Source: Kalmusia sp. IMI 367209 | Lineage: Eukaryota; Ascomycota; Dothideomycetes; Pleosporales; Didymosphaeriaceae | Reading direction: 5' to 3' | Assembly: GCA_027946365.1 (NCBI GenBank) | Contig: JAPEUQ010000003.1 | Coordinates: 3,224,001 to 3,288,000 of the forward strand | DNA length: 64,000 nucleotides | In this document: positions 24,475-35,409 of the stretch, piece by piece | Layout: each line of letters starts with the position of its first letter | Position numbering within the stretch: position 1 is the first letter of the stretch | Program-made: the position numbers and the translations under genes | Notes under the pieces: model-generated | What the model was told of the DNA's origin: nothing | What the model saw: the letters and a program-made list of their open reading frames with translations, nothing else | Databases searched by the model: none

Positions 24475-26626
24475 ACTGAGCATTTTATAAGCAAGTCTCA
24501 GAGGCCTTGTTCCTCTTCAGCACGCTGTACATTAGCACTTCATGCTGTCTATATGATTTTCACTCTGACTTCGTCAATCACAAATATATCCTTTTTGTTT
24601 GCTGTCGTTCCTCACTATTATACTGCTTCAGCTTTCAGGTAAATGGCGCTCACTAAATCACTCTGGAATCTTTCTCGCTAACTAGGCAACGCCCGTTACG
24701 GTGCAGTTCGTGGCGATCCTTTGGACTACTTAATCTATACAATGCGTAGCATAGCTCCATGAAGCAAAATTGCATACCAAACCCGCACCACAATAGGTTC
24801 TTTTTCTATCGCGCCTCATATCTGCTCACGAATGTCATGTTGATATCTACTAATATGACATTCATCCACCACCTGAGGAGGGCTTAGCGCGCGGGTATTG
24901 GTATGCTGACTTCTTCGGAAAAGCGTACTGTACGCCGTACATGGATGGGTAAAACATCATGGTATGTTGGCCTCGGGATGTAAGCGTGCTTTGTATGGGG
25001 AACCCAAGGGAAGGCGAAGGTTGTGCCATTGAAAAGCTACGGGTGGATCGAAGCCCTGCGGGTGGCAGATTATGGGAACCTGTGTGTCCGGCAGAAGGAC
25101 CATCACTAGCTCCTGAAGGAATTGATGCTAGTATGAAGATGTCCCGTATTTAAGCTAACCAAACTAGAAGGAAAATGTGGTAAGAGCTGGAATATCAAGA
25201 AATTTGCTGAAGAAGCAGTCTTCAAGGTTATTGGGTATCATGAGATTGATATAGGATAACCTGGGGCGAGGTATTTAAGCTCGTTCAGACTGTAGTTCTG
25301 CTACGGACCCGAGGCCTTCAGTTCAAATCGCAGCCCTTCGCGGTCGAAAAAGCTTATGGTGAAGAACATACAATCAATGATGAGCACGAGTCATCACATA
25401 CAGATGCCATTAAGCCGCGCACCAACTCCAAATTACGCAACGATATCCTTTGATTCTTAGGTGGGTGTGAATATGTCCAGGAATTTCTTGGGAAGGGTTG
25501 GTTGATTTTGACGTATTGCGAGGGAGTTTGACGGGAGTTTAAAAGTGCTGCCTTCAAGGACAGGGGAAAGGAGCGAAGTGGAAGAAGGGTGGGGTAATTT
25601 GGAGGGAGGAAGAACTGTGGATGAGGCATGTGTCTGAGATTCTGTATTGGGAACACTAACTTGCTGAAATTTGGTTCTATAAGTGATCGTTTCCAGCTCG
25701 GCATATGGAAAGAGGTCTTTGGAGTAACTAGCAAGATGTTTTGATGACCGTAGCTTGGTCACCTGGAACAAGAGATACAGGCTGATGATATGCATTGACT
25801 ACCCATGGTAGTTCGACAAGGATTACCAAAACATATAGGATCTACGCCTATCGCATGCCAATTTATCAAGCATGCCGATGAGTTACGTACGCTATCTTAA
25901 CATTACCATACCCCAGTTCTACGAGTTATCTACCTACATATAGTCATCAATTCAATAGAGAGGGGGATAGGGTGCAAATCATTAAGACAGCTCACTTCCT
26001 GTACAAGCGTGCTTTTGATAGCGAATATTCTAGCTTGCTGAGGTTCAGAATGAATTCTCATGTTATCATGAAGAGGTAAGTCCTCGTTTCGGTTCTGCAT
26101 ACCAGCTTTTTCGGAAACCTACCGTGAAAGGAAGGTGAGAACGACGTTAGCGTTCCGACGCCCCGCAGCCAAGAGTCTTGGGAACAACAACGGGCAAGAC
26201 TGCGGCACTTTCGTCACCTCCACTTCTTGACAACTCGGAAAATGTATCGCTACAATCACGGCATATTCGTTCTATAGTCTTCAACTCCTCGGCCGACCCC
26301 ACTTTGTTATCGGCAAACCCCTACTGCGAGCGACATCGGATACGCAAAAGCAGGAAATCACTGCCAACCGCTGGCATATATCCGATTGTTAGAACATGGT
26401 AGAAGCTTCATAGTCCTTGGCATCCTAGATACCGAAGCTTCAGTATGCGTTTAATGGTCAATGGAATGATATTGCGCGAGTCAATTAACTGCAGCAGCGA
26501 TGGGCGAGCATGTCATTCAGGCGGGACGACTGTGTTGACCGATGACTTTGGATTTTGTATATAGCCTTACTGCCCGCTACTGTGCATTTCTGCAGCTTAT
26601 GACACGTTCTTCGCTTGAGTTTCACA
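24475..26626. other. Gene-poor 2.15-kb spacer
   Basis: No supported gene. Short frames at 24959-25153 and on the minus strand at 25354-25795 read as non-coding. A stretch near 25275-25335 faintly resembles a tRNA but fails the stem test (see rejected). The right end is the promoter of the M20 gene. Confidence 0.5.
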
Positions 26627-28140
26627 ATGAGGTCAGTCACTGGGTTATTTATAGGCGCGAGTGCTCTCTTCAGCGCAGCATGCGTCAATGGTGATCTGGC
26701 TGAAGATGTTTTTGCTGCTATTGACGATAACGATGACGGCCTCAGAACAGTTAATAAGGAAGTAAGACACGTTATCGTTACCGATGCGGACATTCGATCG
26801 CTAACTAGATGCAAAAGATTTGGGAGAATCCCGAGTTGGCGTATAATGAGGTCCACGCGCACAAAACGCTCACGGACTTCCTTGAACAGCAGGGATTCAA
26901 CGTGACACGAAGTGCATACAATATCAGCACTGCTTTCCGTGCCGAGTACTCCAGCGGAGAAGGGCGCGCTGTCTCGTTCAATTCGGAGTTCGACGCACTT
27001 CCGGGTATTGGACACTCATGTGGCCATAACCTGATTGCTACTGTTGGTGTTGCAGCCGCGATTGGTGTCAAAGAGGCCTTGGAGAATCAAGGTGTATCTG
27101 GAAAAGTCGTACTCATTGGTACACCTGCGGAAGAATCTATGGGTGGAAAAGTGAAACTGCTCGCGGCGGGAGCGTATGATGACCTCGACTGCAGCTTGAT
27201 GGCACATCCTGGAAACGATAATTACGCATCCTATGGCAGGACCTTGGCTTCTTGGAGAGCCAATGTGACATGGACGGGAGAAGCCTCTCATGCCGCAGCC
27301 GCTCCGTGGTTGGGCCGTAATGCCCTTGATGGCTTCGTCTCTGCGTACACAAGCACTGGATTATATCGACAGCAACTAATGGCGACCGATCGCATCCATC
27401 ACATAATACAAGGTCAGAGCGATATGGTGGCGAACATCATTCCAGACTTTGTTGACAGCGTGTGGGGTGTGAGGGGGCGATCTAGGTAGGACCTTTCTCA
27501 AAGATGCTTCGCGGAGAGTTTTAGCTAACGCGTTTACTGCCTAGGCCCCGCGCTGAGCAAGTCCGAGAACAGCTCTTCAGAATCCTATATGCATCGTCCA
27601 ACGCTACCAACACTTCCATTGAGATCACCCCATTCCAAGACTATTGGGATCAAAACCCTAGCTTCCAACTAGCAAGCGCATACCATAAGCTCCAAATGGA
27701 GTATCTCGACCCGTCGAAGGATACCGAGACAGCCAATTTTACAGTAACCGCGCCCCGAGGACGACGATGGCGAGGCTTCGGCTTCGTCAGACCAGGGTAA
27801 CGTTTCTTGGTTCTTGCCAGCGATCCAAGTTGGCTTTCCTGTTGGCGGGACTGCGCCCGTGCATAACGCTGGCTTCCGCAAGCTTGCTGGAACCGTGAGT
27901 GAAAGCTTCATTTTCCTAGGTCTGGCTTTTTGCTAATCATTACAGGACTTTGCGCATGAGCAGGCAATCAAGACAGCGAAGGTGCTTGCCCTCACGGGAC
28001 TCCAGGTCTTGCAGAACGAGACTTTTGCTGAGCTTATGTGGGATGAGTGGACGGCTATGATCGCGGAGATTTCGGTGGGCCTCAGCGAGAATTCGGGTAA
28101 TTCAACGAAAAATTCGACGAGGAAGCGTCATGTTCACTAG
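26627..28140 (+). CDS. Secreted M20-family amidohydrolase/peptidase, apparent frameshift
   Basis: A zinc-dependent M20D-type aminoacylase/carboxypeptidase-like enzyme. Exons 26627-26761, 26809-27485, 27545-27894 and 27946-28140 fit good splice sites. The N-terminus is a signal peptide (about 22 residues ending CVNG), so it is probably secreted. Family motifs include ENPELAYNEVHAHKTL, the metal-binding region EFDALPGIGHSCGHN (Asp and His ligands), GTPAEE and SHAAAAPWLGRNA. The C-terminal block SSDQGNVSWFLPAIQVGF is also typical. In exon 3 the frame shifts: the part before 27750 and the part from about 27757 are in different frames, and removal of one C from the CCCC run at 27753-27756 would reconcile them. 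As read, translation stops at 27798-27800 and loses the last ~110 residues. Either a real disabling mutation or a base-call error. Confidence 0.8.
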
Positions 28141-28531
28141 AGGTGGTTGTGAAAAAAAAACACCTTTGATCAGAGGCCCGGACATTGACGAGTCCATGAT
28201 GATGATAAATGACAACATGCCATTTCAAAATTTTCCAAGAAAAATACACAGTGATGTAAGGTAGACCGAAAGACAGGACTCGTTTGTATCCTTCATTTTG
28301 AGGTGATTTCGTTCACGGTAAACCTTAAACTTACAAGTCGTTACATAGGCATCGTTGCACGCTTAGATGCTTTTCTTAAGAAGAATAAGATTCGGAATAG
28401 GAAGCTAAGGTAGGTCGTTAAGAATATCACATCGAACCTCTACCTGGCTATCACAATAAAAGGAACAATATAATAAGGATTTTGACATCATCATTAATAT
28501 CATTTTCTCTTGGCTAGTTATTACTTTTCCT
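28141..28531. other. Convergent 3' spacer
   Basis: Tail-to-tail spacer between the M20 gene and a small secreted protein gene. It includes a nine-A run at 28152-28160 and is AT-rich towards its right end. No gene. Confidence 0.4.
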
Positions 28532-28957
28532 CTAGTCCGCAAGCGATCCACCAGCTCCATTGACCTTGGTGCAGTAATGATTCAACTCATCGCCTCCGAT
28601 GTGTTGAGCTGCTGAATGGCAGTATGTCAGACCTCCGGTTGTCACCTTGGCAAGGTCAGCTAAGTCATGTCTGTGTCTCGCTTCTTCATATTCTCTCTCC
28701 AATGGTTGTATGAATGTGCAGTGCAATGGGGAAGCAACGAAATTTTCATGACTTACAATTTCGCAATCAGGGCAAGTATCCCATTGAGCACTACCCGTGT
28801 TCCTTACTTGGTAGTTCCCGCATGCAGCGCGTGTGGCGGCGTCGTTGAATACTTTTTGGCCGCCGACATTGTCGATGCATAGGCCGCTGTAGTGGAGGTC
28901 TGCAGTGGCCATGATGGCGAGCGAGATGACCGCAAGAATGCTGGTAGTGAACTGCAT
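28532..28957 (-). CDS. Small secreted cysteine-rich protein (effector-like)
   Basis: The ATG at 28957 opens a signal peptide (MQFTTSILAVISLAIMATA). The unspliced frame gives 141 residues. A consensus intron (donor GTAAGT at 28756, acceptor CCAAG at 28646) is phase 0, and its removal (exons 28957-28757 and 28645-28532) gives 104 residues with six cysteines at 27, 46, 62, 65, 76 and 92. I favour the spliced form, because it has an even cysteine count and the intron segment reads as non-coding. No known catalytic motif. Small, cysteine-rich and secreted is the profile of fungal effectors or surface proteins, but function is unknown. A TATATAAAG box lies about 215 bp upstream. Confidence 0.78.
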   Translation of the reverse strand: MQFTTSILAVISLAIMATADLHYSGLCIDNVGGQKVFNDAATRAACGNYQVRNTGSAQWDTCPDCEIVSHENFVASPLHCTFIQPLEREYEEARHRHDLADLAKVTTGGLTYCHSAAQHIGGDELNHYCTKVNGAGGSLAD

Positions 28958-29965
28958 TGCGATGATTGGAAAGGCGTTGGATTCGTTAACGTAACAGAAT
29001 TGAGGGCAAGTTCGATCTTATCGGTCAAAGCTTGGGAATGAGTATTAAAAAGAGTGACGAGGTTGGTAAAGAATGACTATGCCGAAGCAACCGAGTGTTG
29101 TAAGAACGAGTGTGGAAGAGGCTGCTGTTGTGATGGTGGTGAAGAGAAAGTTGCTGATGAGCAGTTCAGTCTTTATATATTAGTACGACTGTAGAGAGCC
29201 ATCTCTCGTGCAGTGACTTCAACTCACCGAACATGCATGGTACCCGTTTACGCATTGGCGGCTCTGCTGCGGGGTTATGTCGGTGATGTCGGGCCAATTG
29301 TGGCGAATGTCGTGTACTCGAAACAACGCCCAGCGCGAGACGAGCAAAGATGTCATGATTTTCAGAGTGTTCCCCTGTGTCTCTACTCGATCAGGAAAAC
29401 AGCATGAACTCGGTACCGTGAGGCCAAGACCTCGAAGTGTTGCTTCGTTATGAAACATGAAAGTCCGGGTTGATGGGCCGTTATTAAACCGAACAGGTGA
29501 GACGAGCTCCTATTATGCGGGATCGGACCGAGCGCTATTGTTAGCTGTTTCGAAACCAGCAACCAATAAAATCAGCGAGAGTGTGACAGATTCAGCGGCC
29601 AAGCCCCAGCTAGATATTCAGACGTGTGTCGGGGGCATACAAATGGGGCATCGTTCGGCCGAATTGCGAGTTGCGCTTAACTAAGCTACAGAGGGGCCCA
29701 ACGGAAAGAACCGAGTGCATTGACAGGGGTCGGCCCGACTTGTATACCAAGATCCACTGCTGATACTGTAGGACATGGCATGTCATGACATGTTCCGAAT
29801 AATAGGCCGCTTCCTTATTTCGTCTGTACAAAGCGGTGAGATGCGGTATAAGTATCGCGTTCCGCAGACGAAATAGATTCACCAACAGTCAAGCTCTTCA
29901 GTCTCTCGTTCAAATTAACTCTATCCATTCATTCATACCTTCGTTCTGCTTAAAATATTTCCAAG
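28958..29965. promoter_or_regulatory. Divergent 1-kb intergenic region between two secreted-protein genes
   Basis: Head-to-head spacer between the two secreted-protein genes. The left side holds a TATA box for the minus-strand gene. Short open frames inside (29213-29684) have no coding support. Shared regulation of the two genes is possible but not shown. Confidence 0.45.
29171..29179 (-). promoter_or_regulatory. TATA box (minus strand)
   Basis: The minus strand reads TATATAAAG here, a canonical TATA box about 215 bp upstream of the ATG at 28957. The resulting leader would be about 180 bp. Confidence 0.45.
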
Positions 29966-30709
29966 ATGCATGCTTCTCAAATCTATGCGATGCTCGCCTT
30001 TGGCTCAGTAGCCACCGCTTTCCCCTCTACTATTCAGCTGCGTGAAGACGACATCGTCCTCTACGGCAAAGGTCGTTACCAGATCATGAAGCGCGATGAT
30101 TTCACCGAACTTCAGCAAGCCCGTCAAAATGGCACTATCCCTCCGATGCCAGGATACCTCGACACGAGCCTCATTCATAGTCCTGATAACTCCACTACGG
30201 ATGGCACCAACACCCGGCGATCGATCAAGAAGCGCGGCAGCGAAACTATCATTATTCCCAACGCTCCCCAACGCTTCCTCGGATGGGATGTCCAAATGTC
30301 GCAAGTGACTAAAGGAGCACCTACTACTATTACCGTGTCTTCCGGTTACGATATTTCGAACAGCATCTCAGTCGGCACGTCTGCCTCCTTCACTCTTGTC
30401 AAAGACTTCCTCGAGGCCTCCGTTTCCATCGATTACAGCACCTCATGGACAAGCTCGCAGTCGCAGCAGTTCACTGCAGAAATACCAGTGGGCAAATATG
30501 GTGCTTTCGTCAGCAATCCGTGGACGAACCGGCAGAGTGGGAACATTTTCGAGGGCGCCATCGGAAGCGAGGGCACCTTGACGTACTACCAGGGAGATAG
30601 CTTCGACAGCAAAAGCTTTGATCAGATGAATTGGGTTGATGGGGTCATCTCGCTTTGCACAGGCGATGCATTCCCGCTGCCCAGATGCTTGGGCGAGGGA
30701 ACGCTATAA
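29966..30709 (+). CDS. Secreted Kex2-processed protein with beta-rich mature domain (effector-like)
   Basis: A single exon of 247 residues. The N-terminus is a signal peptide (about 18 residues, ending ATA before FPST). A propeptide with dibasic sites KR (42-43), RR (84-85) and KKR (88-90) follows, so Kex2 cleavage would release a mature domain of about 157 residues. That domain alternates Ser/Thr with hydrophobic residues (ITVSSGYDISNSISVGTSAS and SIDYSTSWTSSQSQQFTAEI), then PVGKYGAFVSNPW and two cysteines near the end. The layout suggests an all-beta fold. It resembles proteins I recall being labelled 'celp0028 effector-like' in Pleosporales, from memory only. The alternation is also reminiscent of aerolysin-like beta proteins, which is inference. 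Role unknown. Confidence 0.82.
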   Translation: MHASQIYAMLAFGSVATAFPSTIQLREDDIVLYGKGRYQIMKRDDFTELQQARQNGTIPPMPGYLDTSLIHSPDNSTTDGTNTRRSIKKRGSETIIIPNAPQRFLGWDVQMSQVTKGAPTTITVSSGYDISNSISVGTSASFTLVKDFLEASVSIDYSTSWTSSQSQQFTAEIPVGKYGAFVSNPWTNRQSGNIFEGAIGSEGTLTYYQGDSFDSKSFDQMNWVDGVISLCTGDAFPLPRCLGEGTL

Positions 30710-32417
30710 ATGTCCGGACTTTTGACTTTACACGATTCACGATTGTCTTTGTGCAGAATGACTTCGAGAGGGATAGATAGCAAACGGTGGTAGAAGCGCA
30801 GTTTAAGCATATCATAATAGACATTACAACATTTCAAAATAAATTTGACCTCTGAACTTACACTTCAAGCTCTTTGACATTATCCAGTCTATTTACTTGA
30901 ACATCTGGCCCGACGTAGCGTTTGAAGGCTCACTTACTAGCTGTTAGTAGTGTACCACGAGCGCTTAGATAGCTCTCAATCGCCAAGGCACTACATCATC
31001 CATGGTCGTATGAATGTAGTCGGACCATATTATCAGCCATCGTAATCCTATCTGGATTCATGCGAAAATGTTAGTAAGGGCTGACGAATCCAAATGGCGA
31101 CCGTATTCAAGAAATCGCATCCACGCAGAGGGTACACAGAATATCGAAGTGAAATATGTTGTTATAGTCGCAGAGTGTGTGCATCGCGAATAACAGGTAG
31201 AAACCGATTTCGGGTAACCCCTGGCTCGAACCTCGTTCGGTAGAATAGTGATAGAGATGCAATTCATGAGAGACGGCATGCTGCTTCCTCGGTAATTCTG
31301 TGTAAAGTTTTCCAGAAGCTCCAGCTGTGCCAGGGTAACTTGACACATGATGGAAAATAAAGAAATCATATGCACAGAGCATGGATCAGCGAAGTTCCTG
31401 CCGATCGCAACTATCGTGAGACAAGGGTAAGAGGTCATCAAGCCGGGGCTGAGGAGACTACAGAAGCTTCAATACCTCGGGCAAGGCATTCCTTATGCGC
31501 TCATGCGATCGTTTGAAAATGCGAACGACGACTTGCCCAGCTAGTGTGGCCGGGCAGAAGGTAAAGAGTGGCCTTTATGAACGAAAAATCGGATGTTCCG
31601 AGGTTATGTTTGCTTCACGTGGATGTCCCGTTTCGGTTAGGACGGGGCGCCATGCACCTCGCGCCGATGCCCTGATCCAACAAAAGCATCTCCGCTCGCC
31701 GGCAATCTTCAGAATCATCGACTCATTAATTCTTTCATCATTTACACATCTTTCATCATCTACGCATCTTTCAAGCTGTCGCAAGCGCCGTCGCATCGGC
31801 TAGCGCTCGTTATAATCAACCGACATATTTTCCGCGCTGCCGATCTTTCCCGTGTCACGCAGCGTCGCTACCGTGTCCACCCGAACCATCGAAATTTTTC
31901 AGCTCACACGCCTACAACAAGATGGGTTCCGACGCAAATTGCACGGAAGCTGTTCTAGAGCCAGCTCTATGAGCACATGAGACAAAAGCTGAACATTTGT
32001 CACGTAAGTCCATAGCTTCCTGTTGAGGCCTTCAACTGTTGTCTCATTCCTTCCTGCTCCATGCCCTCAGCTGGCCAAGATCCGTCGGCAGCTCAACGTT
32101 GTGAGCAGAGCGCCTTTTTTGCCCTTTATCGATTACCACCCTTGTCGAAGCTTTTCATAGGACGATAATGTATTTCTGCTCGGATTTGTGATTACACCAA
32201 CACTTCCAGACCGTTTGAGCTAAGCCCAAAACGGACGCCACATTCCTTCACCTGCGAAGCATCTGCGCAAACTCTTGGCTCGCCAGCCAACATGCTTTTT
32301 TCCACGAAACTCAATTAGCAATTCCGTTATACCTGTAATTCCTCCGCTAAGGCCTCAAATTGTGCATCACAGGCGCGCTTATAGCACATCGACATCTGAT
32401 GCGGAGAACCAGCTCTC
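30710..32417. other. Gene-poor 1.7-kb spacer
   Basis: Holds the 3' UTR of the secreted-protein gene and the promoter of the F-box-like gene. Around 31725-31775 there is a short array of repeated TTTCATC / CATCTTTC motifs. No gene supported; a 127-codon minus-strand frame at 31058-31441 is rejected. Confidence 0.45.
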
Positions 32418-33527
32418 ATGGTTGTGTCGAGCTTGCCTGCTCCGGAGATCTCGTCAGCTCTTTCCGCAACCCCGAAAATTACGCTCTCCGCAATGAAGAG
32501 AAAGAGGTCTCGAGATTTGGCGGCTGCATGTGCCTGCTCAAAGATTGCAAAAAAATCTCCAGACACTGACATCGACCAATGTCATCTTCTACGCATTCTC
32601 GCACAGTACGGCTTATTGATTTCAATTGTCTCGAACTTCTCTCCCGAAGACCTGTTTTCATTGGCAGCAACCTCAAAGGCAACCTACAAAGCCATCTTCT
32701 CTGGTGAAGCGAGCCGCATCAATTTGCTGGGCAAAATGTCTTGCGACGGCAAGGGCATCGCCATCCGGCGCGCCAATCATAAGAAATCAGAGTACTCGAC
32801 GGGCCCCAAGTGTACCGAATACGTCCAATGTGGAGCCCATGATTCGACAAGGATCGTCGAAACACAACCTTGTGTGGGTTGTCGTCAGACGACATGCAAC
32901 GAATGCCGTATACATTGCGTTTTCCAGAGCGTTACCGAAGCACCAAATGCGCCAGGTGAATTACCCACATACAGCGGTTTCGCTCTCCTCTGTCCGTCTG
33001 AGATGGGAATCTTGACCCCGGCCCATTTGAACGGCCCGGTCGTAACGATAAATAGCCCATACCATGACCAAGGCTTTCTAGACACTCCATTCGAATCAGA
33101 CAACTATGCCAGCCCTGAATCAATAGAGGAGATTCTCGATTTCGACCTCGGCGAAGGTTCTCTAAGGCTTTCAAATTCCTCCGATGAGCCTCATCCATCG
33201 CCTGTTATTCAAGCGTTCTGGGACTATACAGAGACGCGAAAAATCAAGACTTGCCGTCCTTGTCGGAGAGAAGAACGGATGAAACTTGATGGCGAGGGGG
33301 CCAGCGACCAGGATTGTCACTGTACTCTCCGGACCCATCTACTCGACCGGTGGCTGTGCCTGAAATGTTTCCAAACCGAAAGTCAAAGGAACAGGTGTCT
33401 CCACGAGTCCCAGAAGGATCCCATGGTTCGCTGTAAGTGTAATCGTTGGCTCAAGGCGAAAAAGACCCGGGTCCCCACACGTCGAACTTGCCTTTGGTGT
33501 TGGGGAATCGTACGGGAACCATATTGA
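32418..33527 (+). CDS. F-box-like protein with Cys-rich C-terminal region
   Basis: A single exon of 369 residues from the ATG at 32418; a second ATG at 32493 would shorten it by 25. After a basic KRKRSRD patch, residues about 59-95 (RILAQYGLLISIVSNF, then SPEDLFSLAATSKATYKAI) look like an F-box, the motif that binds Skp1 in SCF ubiquitin ligases. The rest holds many cysteine pairs: CVGCRQTTCNEC, CRPCRREE, CLKCFQ, CKCNRW and CLWCWG. This suggests zinc binding across the substrate-side region. An acidic segment (about 230-255) separates two Cys groups. No membrane segment. The substrate and family name are unknown; similar F-box/Cys-rich proteins are common and expanded in Dothideomycetes. Confidence 0.75.
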   Translation: MVVSSLPAPEISSALSATPKITLSAMKRKRSRDLAAACACSKIAKKSPDTDIDQCHLLRILAQYGLLISIVSNFSPEDLFSLAATSKATYKAIFSGEASRINLLGKMSCDGKGIAIRRANHKKSEYSTGPKCTEYVQCGAHDSTRIVETQPCVGCRQTTCNECRIHCVFQSVTEAPNAPGELPTYSGFALLCPSEMGILTPAHLNGPVVTINSPYHDQGFLDTPFESDNYASPESIEEILDFDLGEGSLRLSNSSDEPHPSPVIQAFWDYTETRKIKTCRPCRREERMKLDGEGASDQDCHCTLRTHLLDRWLCLKCFQTESQRNRCLHESQKDPMVRCKCNRWLKAKKTRVPTRRTCLWCWGIVREPY

Positions 33528-34305
33528 AGCAAGCAGCCGAGCGGAATAAATGGTAGAAAGATTTCCTCGTTACTACTCTTCCGTCGCTGCAAATTCATCT
33601 ACACAGCTGGCATGATCAGCAGCTGCGGCGAAATACGACGCTTCTACCAACAAGAGCCAAAAGCTTTGGAAATCGCCGATCATACCCGCGATTTCAGTTT
33701 CACTGGGAAGAAAAAATTTTTAATCACCAGGCAACAACTTGATGTTCTTTTAGCTATTGGGAACAGGAAAATGGCGTATTCGTGGCGTTTTGCTTGATTT
33801 GTCCTCATATTCAGTGTTCAATTTTCTAATACCAAAAGCGCCTTTCTCTCCGCTTCCTGTATCATCACATGTAAATTTCCTGGCTTACGGTCTAGACCGT
33901 TCAGATAATCGTGTACAACTACGTCTTTCATAGGTTGGGAATTGAGATAATACTTTCATCAATCAGTGTTGCAAAACCATTGTGTCCTACATGCTTTTCC
34001 TTCCTTTCACATATCATGCTCTTGGCTTTTCTACCAAATCAGGAAGCTAAGTGGGGCTATTGCATTCGGACGGGTGACTAGCTTACATAGAAAGGTGGGT
34101 CATATTAACCTCAAAGTAGTAGAAGGTGGGTTATCGTCTCTAGGAACGGGGCGAAGGTTTACATGTCGTTCATTGGTGTATCATGCTCTCAAGTAACTCG
34201 GCTAACAAACGTTCCAAGACCATCACCCCAACACTTCGCCACAGGGGCCACCATGCCGACATCAAACCGAAAAGCTACAATCTGTACCGCTGTGCTATGT
34301 ATTCC
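33528..34305. other. Convergent 3' spacer
   Basis: Tail-to-tail spacer between the F-box-like gene and the AsaB-like gene. Short frames only. No feature recognised. Confidence 0.4.
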
Positions 34306-35409
34306 TTACTCCAGCGTATCATCCTCGTGGAACACCAAACACCGCACCTCGATGCTCTCCCTGCCCTCCTTCTCCTCAGTCCCCGGAATATTGAACGCTG
34401 TATGCGGCACACGGCGCGCCCTCCCGTCGAGCTTCGAATCAAAGCACTTGATCAGAATGACCTCCTCGGGACTAAGTCCAGACTTGTAGAACCACCTACT
34501 CACATCAGCTACGGCTCACCTTCCCCCGCTTAAAAAAAAGAAAAAAAAAACCACAGAAAAGAAGAGAGACGCAGCCACTCACCGATGTCCCGGGTCATAG
34601 TTTACATTATACGTCTCTCCCTCGCGGTTAGGATAAATCAACTTAGTCACAACCAGGCTGTCGTCGCTGACGCTGTGCGCCTCGGCGACGGCCAGCGGAT
34701 CCCGTTGCACCGTCTTGATGGGCCGCCACACGTTAATGATCTGCACGCGGTGCTTGAGCAGCTCGGCGGCGTCGTCGGGCAGGTGGTGCGGCACGCGCGA
34801 CTTGGCCGCCGCGTACGACTGATCGATGTGCACGCGCTGGACGGGCCCGCGGAGGCTCCGGTTCGTGCCGTCGTTGCCGGGGATCTGGCGCCGGATCGTG
34901 TGGTCGAAGATGAAGATGCGGGATGCGCCCGTGCTGTTTCTTGTGCGTTAGTTGTCTGCCTTCCTGGAGTCCCATCTTTCCCAGCGTTGTTTTCCTGGAC
35001 TAGGTGCTAGAGGGGCGGGAGAGGGCGAGATGAACATTACTCACGCATCCTTCAGCAATTGCTCTGTTTCAGGGTAGTATTCCGCTTTGATCTTCTCGTC
35101 ATCCGTGAAGTCCTTCTCCTTGCTCACGTGCTTATAGAACTGGAATCCGTTTCCATCCAGCGTGTACTGATCTTCCTTACCAGCTACATCGCGCACAGTA
35201 ACGGGATGTGTTTCCGCCTCGCGGAAATACGTCTCTGGCTTGTCGACATAGGTAGGGTGCGGCGGGGAGCCGTCTTCATTGGGCTTGTAATAGTGCAGCA
35301 CCGTGTCTACATCCTGGGGCTTGCTTGCCGATGTGGGGGTGATCTTGTTTAGGATCTGGTGCGCGAAGGAGGGGGTGGCTTGGGGTTGTTGGACTGCGGC
35401 GGTGGCCAT
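34306..35409 (-). CDS. AsaB/GA4-desaturase family protein (CmcJ-like)
   Basis: Exons 35409-35045, 34933-34583 and 34495-34306 join (both junctions phase 2, donors GTGAGT) to 301 residues. The family includes fungal AsaB, the gibberellin GA4 desaturase and the bacterial cephem-7-alpha-methoxylase subunit CmcJ. It is usually treated as an oxidoreductase family, often of unknown substrate. Visible family blocks: VLHYYKPNEDGSPP near the N-terminus, ASRIFIFDHTIRR, VQRVHIDQSYAAAKSRV (His and Asp candidates for metal binding), RVQIINVWRPIK, YNVNYDPGHRWFYKSGLSPE and ARRVPHTAF. Likely soluble and cytosolic. No biosynthetic cluster surrounds it, so the pathway is open. The second intron holds an A-rich tract (about 34535-34555). 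Confidence 0.88.

Noticed and set aside
25270..25340. tRNA-like segment with a GTTCAAATC T-loop-like motif and a possible UCU anticodon stem
   Set aside because: The T-stem does not pair and the anticodon loop lacks the usual position 32; not a credible tRNA.
25354..25795. Two overlapping minus-strand frames of 112 and 126 codons
   Set aside because: Ser/Pro/Thr-rich by chance, no motif, in the middle of a gene-poor stretch.
31058..31441. 127-codon minus-strand frame
   Set aside because: Starts without a good context and reads as random; competing frames overlap.
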